64,000 bases of DNA, taken from NCBI RefSeq assembly GCF_000698575.1, contig NZ_JFHD01000006.1:1-64000 (forward strand), in the 5' to 3' direction. The position numbers were made by a program, and so were the translations under genes. Below are positions 31,164-40,583 of the stretch, in pieces (the first letter of the stretch is position 1; each line of letters starts with the position of its first letter). Source of the DNA: Caballeronia zhejiangensis (GTDB lineage Bacteria > Pseudomonadota > Gammaproteobacteria > Burkholderiales > Burkholderiaceae). The notes beneath the pieces are model-generated. The model ran no database searches and was not told where the DNA came from. It saw only the letters and a program-made list of their open reading frames with translations.

Positions 31164-31272
31164 GCAGCATCCATCATTCACGGCGCCGGTTCGAATCCGC
31201 TGGCCGGCGTCAGTCTTTCATCATGTGCCGGTTCGATGAGCCGGCATTCGCCACTTTCAGCGAGACGCGAAC

Positions 31273-32514
31273 ATGGCCGTCAACTTCCCCTCGATCGATC
31301 CCGCAGCGCTTCATCCCGTCCCCGGCGTCACGCTCGGTTACGCGGAGGCGAACATTCGCAAGCCCAACCGCAAGGACGTGCTCGTCATTCGCGTCGATGA
31401 AGGCGCGAGCGTCGCGGGCGTTTTCACGCAGAATCGCTTCTGCGCCGCGCCGGTTACGGTCTGCCGTGAGCATCTCGCGGCGGCGGGCCAAGGCGGCAAG
31501 GGCATTCGTGCGCTCGTCGTGAATACGGGCAACGCGAACGCGGGCACCGGCGAGCCGGGCATGGCGCACGCGCGCGAAACCTGCGCGGAGCTCGCGCGTC
31601 TCGCCAATCTCGATGCGCAGCAAATCCTGCCGTTCTCGACCGGCGTGATTCTGGAGCCGCTGCCGATCGATCGCCTGAAGGCCGGTCTGCCCGCCGCGCT
31701 CGCGAATCAACAAGCCGCGCACTGGTTCGACGCCGCGCAAGCGATCATGACGACCGACACGCTGCCGAAGGCGGCGTCGCGCCAGGTAACGATCGACGGT
31801 CACGTCGTCACGCTGTCGGGCATCAGCAAGGGCGCGGGCATGATCCGCCCGAACATGGCGACGATGCTCGGCTTCCTCGCATTCGATGCGAACGTCGCGC
31901 AGCCGGTCCTCGATCAGCTCGTGAAGCACGTCGCGGATCGTTCGTTCAACTGCATCACGATCGACGGCGATACGTCCACCAACGATTCGTTCATCCTGAT
32001 CGCGTCGGGGAAGTCGTCGCTGCCCCCGATCACATCGACGGATTCGCCCGCGTACGCCGCATTGCGCGACGCCGTGACCGAAGTGGCGCAGGAACTCGCG
32101 CAACTCATCGTGCGCGACGGCGAAGGCGCGACCAAGTTCATGACGATCACGGTGGAGGGCGGCCAGGACGCGGCGGAGTGCCGTCAGATTGCCTACGCGA
32201 TCGGCCATTCGCCGCTCGTTAAGACCGCGTTCTACGCGTCCGATCCGAACCTCGGCCGCATTCTCGCTGCGATCGGTTATGCGGGCGTAACGGATCTCGA
32301 TGTCGGCAAGATCGATCTTTATCTCGATGACGTGCTGGTCGCGAAAGCCGGCGGGCGCAATCCCGCGTACAAGGAAGAAGACGGCCAGCGCGTGATGAAG
32401 AAGAGCGAGATCCTGATTCGCGTCGTGCTCGGGCGCGGCGACGCGCAAGCGACCGTCTGGACCTGCGACCTTTCGCATGATTACGTGAGCATCAACGCCG
32501 ACTATCGCTCCTGA
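31273..32514 (+). CDS. argJ: Bifunctional ornithine acetyltransferase / N-acetylglutamate synthase
   Basis: A 413-residue enzyme of the cyclic arginine pathway: it transfers acetyl from N-acetylornithine to glutamate. ArgJ is cleaved autocatalytically before a threonine, seen here as Thr197 in [10 protein letters not shown], giving alpha and beta chains. GISKGAGM precedes it, and the C-terminal [18 protein letters not shown] region is conserved. Starts at an ATG preceded by GCGAGACGCGA (weak ribosome site). The DUF815 ATPase gene follows after 14 bp. Confidence 0.95.
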   Translation: MAVNFPSIDPAALHPVPGVTLGYAEANIRKPNRKDVLVIRVDEGASVAGVFTQNRFCAAPVTVCREHLAAAGQGGKGIRALVVNTGNANAGTGEPGMAHARETCAELARLANLDAQQILPFSTGVILEPLPIDRLKAGLPAALANQQAAHWFDAAQAIMTTDTLPKAASRQVTIDGHVVTLSGISKGAGMIRPNMATMLGFLAFDANVAQPVLDQLVKHVADRSFNCITIDGDTSTNDSFILIASGKSSLPPITSTDSPAYAALRDAVTEVAQELAQLIVRDGEGATKFMTITVEGGQDAAECRQIAYAIGHSPLVKTAFYASDPNLGRILAAIGYAGVTDLDVGKIDLYLDDVLVAKAGGRNPAYKEEDGQRVMKKSEILIRVVLGRGDAQATVWTCDLSHDYVSINADYRS

Positions 32515-32528
32515 ACGCGGACAACTCG

Positions 32529-33392
32529 ATGGATAAACTCGAACAATTTCTCACGCGCGCCGAAGCGGTGCTGGCGCGCATCGAAGGCATGTTGCCGCCC
32601 GCCGCGCCCGATATCGACTGGGAATCCGCGGTGGCGTTTCGCTGGCGCAAGCGTCAGGGACGCGGCTTCCTGCAACCCGTTTCCGCCATCTCGCAGATCT
32701 CGCTCGACGACCTTCAGAACATCGATCGTCAGAAATCGCTCATTCAGCAGAACACGCAACAGTTCGTGAACAAGCTGCCCGCGAACAACGTTCTGCTGAC
32801 GGGCGCGCGCGGCACGGGCAAGTCGTCGCTGATCAAGGCGTGTCTGAACGCGTATGCGAAGGACGGCTTGCGCCTGATCGAAGTCGACAAGGACGATCTG
32901 CATGATCTCGGCGATATCGTCGATCTGATCTCCACGCGGCCCGAGCGTTTCATCGTCTTCTGCGACGATCTCTCGTTCGAGGAAGGCGAGTCGGGCTACA
33001 AGGCGCTGAAGGTCGCGCTCGACGGCTCCGTCGCCGCGCAATCGGACAACGTGCTCATCTACGCGACGTCGAACCGCCGCCATCTGTTGCCCGAATACAT
33101 GAGCGACAACGAGACGTACAAGCACACGTCCGACGGCGAGATTCATCCCGGCGAAGTGGTCGAAGAAAAGATTTCGCTTTCCGAGCGCTTCGGCCTTTGG
33201 GTCAGCTTCTATCCGTTCAAGCAGGACGACTATCTGTCGATCGTCGGACACTGGCTGAAGCACTTCGGCTGCGCCGACGCCGAAGTCGAAAGCGCACGCG
33301 GCGATGCGCTCGTGTGGGCGCTCGAACGCGGATCGCGCTCGGGCCGCGTGGCGTGGCAATTCGCGCGCGACTGGTCGGGACGCAAGCAATGA
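32529..33392 (+). CDS. AAA+ ATPase of the DUF815 family
   Basis: A 287-residue protein with a P-loop GARGTGKSSLIKA near residue 93, a Walker B-like RFIVFCDDLSFEE near 141 and the sensor region NVLIYATSNRRHLLPEYM, all typical of DUF815 (YifB-unrelated, DnaA-like AAA+ ATPases). The biological role is not established. It lies 14 nt after argJ and overlaps mutT by four bases (ATGA), so the three genes are probably co-transcribed. Confidence 0.88.
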   Translation: MDKLEQFLTRAEAVLARIEGMLPPAAPDIDWESAVAFRWRKRQGRGFLQPVSAISQISLDDLQNIDRQKSLIQQNTQQFVNKLPANNVLLTGARGTGKSSLIKACLNAYAKDGLRLIEVDKDDLHDLGDIVDLISTRPERFIVFCDDLSFEEGESGYKALKVALDGSVAAQSDNVLIYATSNRRHLLPEYMSDNETYKHTSDGEIHPGEVVEEKISLSERFGLWVSFYPFKQDDYLSIVGHWLKHFGCADAEVESARGDALVWALERGSRSGRVAWQFARDWSGRKQ

Positions 33393-33820
33393 CCGATGCG
33401 AAGCCGGACATCGCGCCCGATGGCCGCAAGGTGACCGAAGTGGCCGTCGGCGTGATGGTGCAGCACGACGGGCGCTATCTGCTTGCGCAGCGGCCCGCGG
33501 GCAAACCGTATGAAGGTTACTGGGAGTTTCCCGGTGGCAAGCTGGAGCCGGGCGAGAGCATCGAGGCGGCGCTCGGTCGCGAACTGCACGAGGAACTGGG
33601 CATCGATGTCACCGCGTGCCAGCTCTGGCGCACGCTGGAGCATGATTATCCCCATGCGTACGTGCGGCTTTTCTTCTGCAAGGTGACGGAGTGGAACGGT
33701 TCGCCGGTCGGCCGCGAAGGTCAGGCGATCGCCTGGCAGACGCTTCCCGTCGAGGTCGCGCCGCTCCTGCCGGCAGCCATTCCGATTCTGGAATGGCTCG
33801 AAGAGGAAGAGCGCGAATAA
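33389..33820 (+). CDS. mutT: NUDIX hydrolase, 8-oxo-dGTP diphosphatase type
   Basis: A 143-residue Nudix protein. The Nudix box GGKLEPGESIEAALGRELHEELGI is at about 49-72, preceded by YEGYWEFPGG. It removes oxidised dGTP from the nucleotide pool; in Burkholderiales a mutT beside a DUF815 gene and yacG is common. The ATG overlaps the stop of the DUF815 gene. It ends six bases from the convergent yacG. Confidence 0.88.
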   Translation: MTDAKPDIAPDGRKVTEVAVGVMVQHDGRYLLAQRPAGKPYEGYWEFPGGKLEPGESIEAALGRELHEELGIDVTACQLWRTLEHDYPHAYVRLFFCKVTEWNGSPVGREGQAIAWQTLPVEVAPLLPAAIPILEWLEEEERE

Positions 33821-33826
33821 CGGCGC

Positions 33827-34018
33827 TCAGTTGAGGCCGCCGCGATTGTCTTCGTCCGGCGGCGTTTCCTGCGAATTACCCGCGATCTTGTACTTCTCGG
33901 CCGCCCACGCGCCGAGATCGATCTGCTTGCAGCGCTCGGAACAGAACGGGCGAAAGCGGTTTTCGGGAACCCAGCGGACATCCTTGCCGCAGGTCGGACA
34001 TTTGACGACAGTGGTCAT
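33827..34018 (-). CDS. yacG: DNA gyrase inhibitor YacG
   Basis: A 63-residue zinc-finger protein with Cys-X2-Cys (CPTC, residues 7-10) and Cys-X3-Cys (CSERC, 26-30), then QIDLGAWA, the full YacG signature. E. coli YacG binds GyrB and inhibits gyrase. The C-terminus is acidic and Asn/Gly-rich. It is the last gene of the long minus-strand group that starts at ispB or the CBS-protein gene. Confidence 0.93.
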   Translation of the reverse strand: MTTVVKCPTCGKDVRWVPENRFRPFCSERCKQIDLGAWAAEKYKIAGNSQETPPDEDNRGGLN

Positions 34019-34081
34019 GACGAATACGAATTGAGCCGGTTACGGACGATATTTGACCACATGAGGCCAAACCGTTCCGAT

Positions 34082-34837
34082 TCAAAGGCTGCAAAGCGTC
34101 AGATGAAACGGCACGTCGACATCGACGGCGCGCGGTTTCAGATCGCCGTCCTGCACCGTGAAGCGCACCCACAGCATGTACTTGTTCGCGCTTGCTTCCG
34201 GAATCACGCGCGTGTCCGGTGAGACGCGCACTTGCATCAGCTGATACGTGCGGCCGGACAACATCTGCTGGTAGCTGCCCTGCATCGCCATGACTTTCGA
34301 TGCCTGACCCGACTCACGCGCGAGCCGCAATACGATGGCCGCCGCGTCGCGCAACGCGAGCATGGGCATGACCCACTTCGCGATGTCCTGGCGGCGCTCC
34401 TCGACCGGCAACTGCTGCCAGGCGTAATACGACGGCAAATCGAACTTGCACGTTCCGCCGGGAATGATCGTGCGGCTACGGATGCTCGCGAGCCATTCGT
34501 TGTCGGCGAGATGCTGGCCGGTCTTGCCGTGCATTTCGGTGAGGCCGGCGAGCGTCTGCTCTATTTCGCCGAGCACGGCTTCGAGCGCTTCCTGTTCGAT
34601 GCCCGGATTGCCGCGAAACGGCGCGAGCGTTTGCCGCTGCCGTTCCAGTTCCTTCATGAGGTCGGCTTTGAGGTCCGTGCGGCCAGCGACTTCCGCGATC
34701 TCGAAGAGCGTCGTGAGTGCAACGTGATGTTCTCGCGCGTCTTCCTGAGTCAGAAAGAACGTGAAGCGCTCGAACAGGTCTTCGAGGCGCAGCAGCGTCC
34801 GGATTCGCTCGTTGAAGGGATACTCGTAAAGGATCAA
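34082..34837 (-). CDS. zapD: Cell division protein ZapD
   Basis: A 251-residue protein that binds the FtsZ C-terminal peptide and bundles protofilaments. Family sequence [23 protein letters not shown] opens the protein, with [19 protein letters not shown] and a beta-rich C-terminal domain. I chose the TTG at 34837 because it coincides with the conserved start of orthologs and GAGG lies about 8 nt upstream. A GTG 17 codons upstream (34888) has no ribosome site and adds an unconserved tail. Located between coaE and yacG. Confidence 0.88.
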   Translation of the reverse strand: MILYEYPFNERIRTLLRLEDLFERFTFFLTQEDAREHHVALTTLFEIAEVAGRTDLKADLMKELERQRQTLAPFRGNPGIEQEALEAVLGEIEQTLAGLTEMHGKTGQHLADNEWLASIRSRTIIPGGTCKFDLPSYYAWQQLPVEERRQDIAKWVMPMLALRDAAAIVLRLARESGQASKVMAMQGSYQQMLSGRTYQLMQVRVSPDTRVIPEASANKYMLWVRFTVQDGDLKPRAVDVDVPFHLTLCSL

Positions 34838-35008
34838 GCGCGCTCGCCTCGGCGTGGGTCGGTTGCTTCCATGAGCGGAAGTGAGCACATTCTAATGCCG
34901 CATCCTCACCCTAGCAAATCGGGCCATATTCGGGCGCCGAATGGCTCGTTTCGGCGGAAAACGGGGAACTTTTCGACGATTTCGCTAACTCAGGCGATCG
35001 CCGTCGCG

Positions 35009-35614
35009 TCATGCGGACGCAAGCGAAAGATAACGGCCGTGCAGTGTTTCGACTTGCTGCGCGAGCGTGTCGAGCGTGGCGGTTTCATCGTTGAGCACGA
35101 TGTCGTCGGCAGCCGCGAGACGCGCTTCGCGAGACGCCTGCTTCGCGATGATCGCGAGTACCTGTTCGCGCGTGAAGCCGTTGCGCCGCATGACGCGAGC
35201 GATCTGCGTCTCGAGGGGGCAATCCACCACGAGCACGCGCGACACGCGGCTCGCCCATTTACCGGACTCGACGAGCAAGGGCACCACGACGATGTGATAC
35301 GCGCCCTGCGCCGCGAACCGCTGGCGTTCCGTCTCGGCGCGAATCAGCGGATGCACGATGCCTTCGAGGCGCGCCTTCGCGGTGTCGTCGGCGAAGACGA
35401 GCGCGCGCATCTTCGCGCGATCGAGCGAGCCGTCCGCCGCGATGAATCCGTCGCCGAATTCGCTCGCGATGAGCGGCATCGCGACGCCGCCCGGCGCCGT
35501 GATTCGATGCGCGATCAGGTCCGTGTCGATCAGCGGCACGCCGCGCGCTGCGAAGAGATCAGCGACCGTGCTCTTGCCGCTGCCGATGCCGCCGGTAAGA
35601 CCAATGCTGAACAT
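35009..35614 (-). CDS. coaE: Dephospho-CoA kinase
   Basis: A 201-residue P-loop kinase for the final step of coenzyme A synthesis. [13 protein letters not shown] is at residues 6-18, followed by the [10 protein letters not shown] substrate motif, then VVPLLVESG and [20 protein letters not shown]. It starts 21 nt after the pilD stop and belongs to the same minus-strand group. Confidence 0.95.
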   Translation of the reverse strand: MFSIGLTGGIGSGKSTVADLFAARGVPLIDTDLIAHRITAPGGVAMPLIASEFGDGFIAADGSLDRAKMRALVFADDTAKARLEGIVHPLIRAETERQRFAAQGAYHIVVVPLLVESGKWASRVSRVLVVDCPLETQIARVMRRNGFTREQVLAIIAKQASREARLAAADDIVLNDETATLDTLAQQVETLHGRYLSLASA

Positions 35615-35635
35615 CCGTTGCTCCGTTCGGTTCGA

Positions 35636-36559
35636 TCAACCTAACAATGCATAAAGCGGCGTGCCGATGAAAAGCGTGATCGCGCCGCCCGCCGCGAGAA
35701 ACGGTCCGAACGGTAACGGCTCTTCGAAACGCATGCGCTTGCGCCACGTCGCTACGATGCCGAACGCGGCGCCCGCGACGGCCGCGATCAGAAGCACTTG
35801 CGCGAGCGCCGACCATCCGAGCCACGCGCCGATCGCGGCGAGCAGCTTGAAGTCGCCGTAGCCCATGCCTTCCACGCCGCGCACGAGCTTGAAGAGCCAG
35901 TACACGCACCACAGGAACAGATAGCCTGCGACTGCGCCCGTCACGGCGTCGTGCAGCGTCGCGAATCCGCCTTCGCCGAAATTGACGAGAAGCCCGGCCC
36001 AAAGCAAGGGCAGCGTCAGTACATCGGGAAGATAGCGTGTGTCGTAGTCGATGAGCCCTGCCGTCAGCAAGGCCGCGCATAGACCGAGCGCGGCCAGCGC
36101 GGGCCACGTGGGACCGAACGCGTAAAGCGATAGCGCCGCCAGCGCGCCGGTCGCGAGTTCGGTCAGCGGATAGCGCGGGCTCACGCGTGCGCCGCATGCC
36201 GAGCAACGTCCGCGCAGGGCCAGATAGCTGATGACGGGAATGTTTTCCCACGCGCGCAGCACGTGCTTGCAATGCGGGCACGCGCTGCGCGGCACGGCGA
36301 GATTGAAGCGCTCGGGATAGGGATCGGCGGCGGCGAATTTGGTGGCATCGGACGCCTCGGGAATGGCTGCGTCGACTTCCGCGCGCCACGCGCGTTCGAG
36401 CATGACGGGCAGACGATGCACGACGACAGTAAGAAAACTGCCGATCACGAGGCCGAACACGATGGCGAACCCGTACTGCACGGCCACGGGCAGCGCCGCG
36501 AACGCCGCCAGATAGCGGCTCGCGAAATGCGCGGCGGTCGGATCGAACGAAGGCTGCAT
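35636..36559 (-). CDS. pilD: Prepilin peptidase / N-methyltransferase (A24)
   Basis: A 307-residue polytopic aspartic protease that cuts and N-methylates type IV prepilins and pseudopilins. Two zinc-type CxxC pairs (Cys94/97 and Cys119/122) mark the bifunctional class. Catalytic aspartates are in LIDYDTRYLPD (Asp171 or Asp173) and GMGYGDFKLL (about 234). I chose the ATG at 36559 because the protein then starts with a short polar lead into the first membrane helix. It is 31 nt after pilC. Confidence 0.93.
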   Translation of the reverse strand: MQPSFDPTAAHFASRYLAAFAALPVAVQYGFAIVFGLVIGSFLTVVVHRLPVMLERAWRAEVDAAIPEASDATKFAAADPYPERFNLAVPRSACPHCKHVLRAWENIPVISYLALRGRCSACGARVSPRYPLTELATGALAALSLYAFGPTWPALAALGLCAALLTAGLIDYDTRYLPDVLTLPLLWAGLLVNFGEGGFATLHDAVTGAVAGYLFLWCVYWLFKLVRGVEGMGYGDFKLLAAIGAWLGWSALAQVLLIAAVAGAAFGIVATWRKRMRFEEPLPFGPFLAAGGAITLFIGTPLYALLG

Positions 36560-36590
36560 GATGGACGAACGGTTGCTTTGGCCCGCGATG

Positions 36591-37796
36591 CTACACCACG
36601 TTGCCGAGCTGAATGACAGGAAGATACATCGCGATGACAAGGCCGCCCACGAGCGCGCCCAGCACCGCGATGACGATCGGCTCGCAAAGACTCGCGAAGC
36701 CGCCGATGCGCTCGTCCACCTGACGGTCGGCGAGCGTGGCTAGATCGAGAAGCATCGCATCGAGCGAGCCTGATTCTTCGGCGACCGCGATCGGCTGCAC
36801 GACGTCCTGCGGAAAGCATCCGACGGCGCGCATTGCGGCCGCGAGACGCTCGCCGTTGTGCAGGCGCGCGGCGATGTCGACGGTGGCGCGGTCGAACACG
36901 CGGTTTCCTGTGGCATGCGTGAGTGAGTTGAACGCATCCGACAGCGGCGTGCCCGCCGAGAGCAGCGTGCCGAGCGCGCGGCTCCATCGCGCGACCGCGA
37001 GCGAGCGCAGCAGCTTGCCTGCAAGCGGCAGGCGCAGCGCGGCGTGATCGGCGGCGGCGCGTGCATCGGGCGAACGCTTCATCCAATTCCATCCGATGAA
37101 TACCGCAGATGCGGCTGCAATCCCGAACGGCACGCCGACATTCGCGACGCCGTCCGAAAGCGCGAGCACGAAACGCGTCGGCGCGGGCAGCGCGGCGCCG
37201 AAGCCGTCGAAGATCGTCTTGAAGGTCGGCACGACGCCGATCAGCAATCCCGCCGTAATCGCGAGCGAAAGCAGCAGCACCATCACGGGATAGGTGAGCG
37301 CGGCGCGCAATCTGGCCCGTTGCGACGCCGCCCGCTCGCGGTCGTCGGCGAGGCGGGCGAGCACCGTCGGCAACGCACCCGCGACTTCACCGACCGAAAC
37401 CAGCTGGCAGTACAGCGTGCCGAACGCAGCCGGATGCCGTGCCAGCGCGCCCGAGAATGGCACGCCGCGCGTGATATCGCGGGCCAGCGCGCGCACGATG
37501 CGCGGCATTCCGCTGGCGGACGCGCTGCCGGCGAGCAATTCGAGCGCGCCGACGAGCGGCAGTCCCGCGCGCAGCAGGCCGGCGAGCTGTCGCGTGAAGA
37601 CGGTCACGTCGGCGGTCCTCGCTTTGGGCGGCGGCGCGGCGCCGAGCGTTTCGAGCAAGGTGACGATCACGCCTTCGCGCCGCAGCGACGCGCGGGCCGC
37701 GAGTGCGTCGGCGGCGATGATCTTTCCCCGCATCGGCTGGCCTTCGCTGTCCATGCCGCGCCACGCGAAGCGCAGTTCGAGCGCGTCGTTCATCAT
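36591..37796 (-). CDS. pilC: Type IV pilus / type II secretion inner-membrane platform protein
   Basis: A 401-residue T2SF-domain protein with two repeated cytoplasmic four-helix domains (about 65-190 and 270-390) and three membrane segments, near 165-190, 215-240 and 370-395. It anchors the assembly ATPase to the membrane. RQLAGLLRAGLPLVGALELLA opens the first domain and LGTLLSAGTPLSDAFNSL the second. The ATG overlaps the pilB-like stop by ATGA. GspF is the alternative name; the adjacent pilD and pilB favour the pilus set. Confidence 0.88.
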   Translation of the reverse strand: MMNDALELRFAWRGMDSEGQPMRGKIIAADALAARASLRREGVIVTLLETLGAAPPPKARTADVTVFTRQLAGLLRAGLPLVGALELLAGSASASGMPRIVRALARDITRGVPFSGALARHPAAFGTLYCQLVSVGEVAGALPTVLARLADDRERAASQRARLRAALTYPVMVLLLSLAITAGLLIGVVPTFKTIFDGFGAALPAPTRFVLALSDGVANVGVPFGIAAASAVFIGWNWMKRSPDARAAADHAALRLPLAGKLLRSLAVARWSRALGTLLSAGTPLSDAFNSLTHATGNRVFDRATVDIAARLHNGERLAAAMRAVGCFPQDVVQPIAVAEESGSLDAMLLDLATLADRQVDERIGGFASLCEPIVIAVLGALVGGLVIAMYLPVIQLGNVV

Positions 37797-38962
37797 TCGA
37801 TCTCCGTCGCGTCGACTGCTTCGGCGACGCTCGTTACGCCTTCGCGCACGCGCGCGAACGCCGCATCGCGCAACGCGGGCATGCCTTGCGCCTGCGCCGC
37901 GCGCGCGATCGCATGCGTCGCGGCGCGCGAGACGATCAACTCGCGCAGTTCATCCGATACCGGCATCACCTGGTGCACGCCGACGCGCCCGCGATAACCG
38001 ACGCCATGACACGCCGGACAGCCGCGCGGCTCGAACGGATGAAACCCGTCCGCGAGCGCCAACGCCGACGGCGCGCGGCAGAACTCGCACAGCTTGCGCA
38101 CGAGCCGTTGCGCGGTGACGAGCTTGAGCGCCGACGCGAGGTTGTAAGGCGCGACGCCGATATCGATGAGACGCGCGATCGCGGCGGGCGCATCGTTCGT
38201 GTGCAAGGTCGAGAGCACGAGATGGCCCGTTTGCGCAGCCTTCACCGCGACGTCCGCCGTTTCCGCGTCGCGTATTTCGCCGACCATGATGACATCCGGA
38301 TCCTGACGCTTGAACGCGCGCAGCGCCACGGCGAAGGTCAGTCCCGCCTTTTCGCGCACGCTCACCTGATTGATGCCCGCAAGTTGAATTTCGACAGGAT
38401 CCTCGACCGAGGACACGTTGCGGGCTTCCGCGTTGAGCATCTGGAGGAAGCAGTAGAGCGATACGGTCTTGCCGCTGCCGGTCGGACCGGTCACGAGGAC
38501 GAGACCGTGGGGTGCCCGAATCGCCGATTCGACCGCGCGGCCTTGCGCGTCGTCGAGACCGAGCGAGGCGAGCGAAAGGTCGGGCGGCAGCGCTTCGAGC
38601 CGCCGCAGCACGAGTTTTTCGCCAAAGAGCGTCGGCAGCGAATTGACGCGATAGTCGCCGATCCGCCCGCCCGGCAGATTCAGCCGCAGCCGGCCGTCCT
38701 GCGGCACGCGCCGCTCGGCGATGTCCATTCGCGCCAGCACCTTGATCCGCGTGACGAACGCATCGCGCAAATGGGGCGGCGGGCGCTTCAATACGTGCAA
38801 CGCGCCATCGACGCGCAGCCGGATGCGCCATGCGTGCTCGGACGGTTCGACATGGATATCGGACGCGCCGCGCTCGGCGGCTTCGCGCAAGGTGTCGGTG
38901 AGCAGCGAGACGGCGGGCGTCTCGTGGTCGGATGGCGTTTCGCGGAAGGAAGGGGAAATCAT
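37793..38962 (-). CDS. Type IV pilus / type II secretion assembly ATPase (PilB/GspE family), short form
   Basis: A 389-residue hexameric assembly ATPase. Walker A GPTGSGKT is at 159-166 and Walker B-type DVIMVGEIRDAETAD follows near 225. The His-box STLHTNDAPAAI and a tetracysteine zinc site (CEFC and CPAC, about 290-322) are intact. Full-length PilB/GspE proteins are about 500-570 residues with an N-terminal N1/MshEN domain. Here the protein begins about 25 residues before the conserved ERGASDIHVEP block, so that domain is absent. The start ATG at 38962 has no clear ribosome site. A longer in-frame reading exists but runs into the end of the CBS-protein gene and looks non-coding. Confidence 0.88.
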   Translation of the reverse strand: MISPSFRETPSDHETPAVSLLTDTLREAAERGASDIHVEPSEHAWRIRLRVDGALHVLKRPPPHLRDAFVTRIKVLARMDIAERRVPQDGRLRLNLPGGRIGDYRVNSLPTLFGEKLVLRRLEALPPDLSLASLGLDDAQGRAVESAIRAPHGLVLVTGPTGSGKTVSLYCFLQMLNAEARNVSSVEDPVEIQLAGINQVSVREKAGLTFAVALRAFKRQDPDVIMVGEIRDAETADVAVKAAQTGHLVLSTLHTNDAPAAIARLIDIGVAPYNLASALKLVTAQRLVRKLCEFCRAPSALALADGFHPFEPRGCPACHGVGYRGRVGVHQVMPVSDELRELIVSRAATHAIARAAQAQGMPALRDAAFARVREGVTSVAEAVDATEIE

Positions 38963-39033
38963 GGCGTCGGCGGTCGAGTCGAGATGATCCGATGATCCCG
39001 TCCTCGGCCGCCGGCGCACAGTCGTCCGAATGG

Positions 39034-40323
39034 CTAACGCAGCGCGTGTCGCGTGCCTTCGGGCGGGCGGAAAATCTTGACGGTTCGGATCGCCTGATCG
39101 TCGCTGCGCATCACTTCGAAGGTCACGCCCGCGATCTGCACCGAAACGTCGCCGTCGGGGATGTCTTCGAGCGTTTCGAGGATCAGGCCGTTGAGCGTTT
39201 TCGGGCCGTCCGTCGGCAGCGACAGATGCAGCCAGCGGTTCAGTTCGCGCAACGGCATGCTGCCCGCCACGATGCACTCGCCGCTCTCGTCCCAGCCGCC
39301 GCGCGAGCCGGCGCCGCGCGGAATCGTCGTCGTGAATTCGCCGATCAGCTCTTCGATGATGTCCTCCGGCGTGACGAGGCCCTGCAATTCGCCGTACTCG
39401 TCGACCACGATCGCGATACGGTGGCCGCTTTCCTGGAAGTACTGCAATTGCTGGAAGACAGGCGTGCCCGCGGGCACGAAATACGGTTCGGTGAGCAGTT
39501 CGCGCAGCGTGTCGCGCTCGAGTTCCTGGTTGTGCAGCGCCGAGAGCGTCTTGCGCACGTGCAGAATGCCGAGCACGCGATCGATGTCGCCCTGAAAGAC
39601 GACCAGCTTGTTGTGGTAGCACGTCTCGAGCTGGTGCAGGATCTGTTCGAAGGGCGCGTCGAAGTCGAGCGCTTCGATGCGCCGGCGCGGGATCATCACG
39701 TCGTCGACGGTGATGTTCTCCAGATCGAACAGATTGAGCAGGATGCTGCGGTGCTTGGTCGGCATGAAGCTGCCCGTTTCCAGCACGATGGTGCGCAACT
39801 CTTCGGGCGAGATCCGCTGATCGCGCTTGCCCTTCGTGTTGATGTGCAGTGCGGCGAGAATCGCGTTGGCGAACAGATTGACGAACCAGATGAGCGGCCG
39901 CGCGACGCGCATGAGCGGCGCGAGCACGAGGCTCGCCGGCAGCGCCACTTTCTCGGGATACGTCGCGCCGACGATCTTCGGCGCGATTTCCGCGAACACG
40001 ATGATCAGGAATGCAATGACGCCCGTCGTGATCGACAGGACGAGGTTGTTATGGCCGAAGGTGCGCAGCGCGATGGATGTCGTGAGCACCGGGATGATCG
40101 TGTTGATCAGGTTGTTGCCGATCAGGATGACCGAGAGAAGCTGATCGGTCTTCGCGAGCAGGCCTTGCGTCGTGCGGGCGCGTAGCGATCCTTGGCTCGC
40201 CAGATATTTCAGGCGATGGCGATTGAGCGCCATCATCGACGTTTCGGAGATCGAGAAAAAGCCGGAAAGGAAGAGAAGCAGAAAAATGGCGCAAATTTGC
40301 GCCCATAAGGGAAGGTTGTCCAC
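39034..40323 (-). CDS. CBS-domain membrane protein of the CorC/HlyC (DUF21) family
   Basis: A 429-residue inner-membrane protein with a DUF21/CNNM membrane domain (about four hydrophobic segments, to residue 180), two CBS domains (about 200-320) and a C-terminal CorC/HlyC transporter-associated domain (about 335-425). The family is linked to magnesium and cobalt handling. I chose the GTG at 40323 (VDNLPLWAQ), where orthologs start; upstream in-frame codons give an unconserved 42-residue tail. No strong ribosome site is visible. Confidence 0.87.
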   Translation of the reverse strand: MDNLPLWAQICAIFLLLFLSGFFSISETSMMALNRHRLKYLASQGSLRARTTQGLLAKTDQLLSVILIGNNLINTIIPVLTTSIALRTFGHNNLVLSITTGVIAFLIIVFAEIAPKIVGATYPEKVALPASLVLAPLMRVARPLIWFVNLFANAILAALHINTKGKRDQRISPEELRTIVLETGSFMPTKHRSILLNLFDLENITVDDVMIPRRRIEALDFDAPFEQILHQLETCYHNKLVVFQGDIDRVLGILHVRKTLSALHNQELERDTLRELLTEPYFVPAGTPVFQQLQYFQESGHRIAIVVDEYGELQGLVTPEDIIEELIGEFTTTIPRGAGSRGGWDESGECIVAGSMPLRELNRWLHLSLPTDGPKTLNGLILETLEDIPDGDVSVQIAGVTFEVMRSDDQAIRTVKIFRPPEGTRHALR

Positions 40324-40426
40324 GCGGCGATCGAGTAGGGGCGGAGATGGGAGGCAATATAGCAGACGGGCCGGCAAGCTCGCCCTCGGCCTTTCGGCCA
40401 GCGTACGCGGTTTTGCCGCCGGAAAT

Positions 40427-40456
40427 AAAAAACCCGCATGGCGAACCATGCGGGTT
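40427..40456 (-). terminator. Intrinsic terminator of the tRNA-Pro transcript
   Basis: A 10-bp stem (AACCCGCATG/CATGCGGGTT) with a 6-nt loop, followed on the minus strand by TTTTATTT, 10 nt past the tRNA 3' end. Confidence 0.85.
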
Positions 40457-40466
40457 TTTGCAATTC

Positions 40467-40543
40467 TGGTCGGGGTGAGAGGATTCGAACCTCCGGCCTC
40501 TACGTCCCGAACGTAGCGCTCTACCAGGCTAAGCTACACCCCG
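40467..40543 (-). tRNA. tRNA-Pro (anticodon CGG)
   Basis: A 77-nt cloverleaf reads from CGGGGTGTAGC on the minus strand to an encoded CCA end. The anticodon stem-loop is CTACG-TTCGGGA-CGTAG, giving anticodon CGG for codon CCG. The T-arm GGTTCGAATCC is standard. Confidence 0.97.
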
Positions 40544-40583
40544 AATTTGACCAACTTGGACTCTTACGCTGCTTCAGTCTCGT

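Noticed and set aside
33389-34018. A possible phage-defence or toxin-antitoxin pair from the small genes mutT and yacG
   Set aside because: Both are recognisable housekeeping families (Nudix box; YacG zinc motif) in conserved neighbourhoods.
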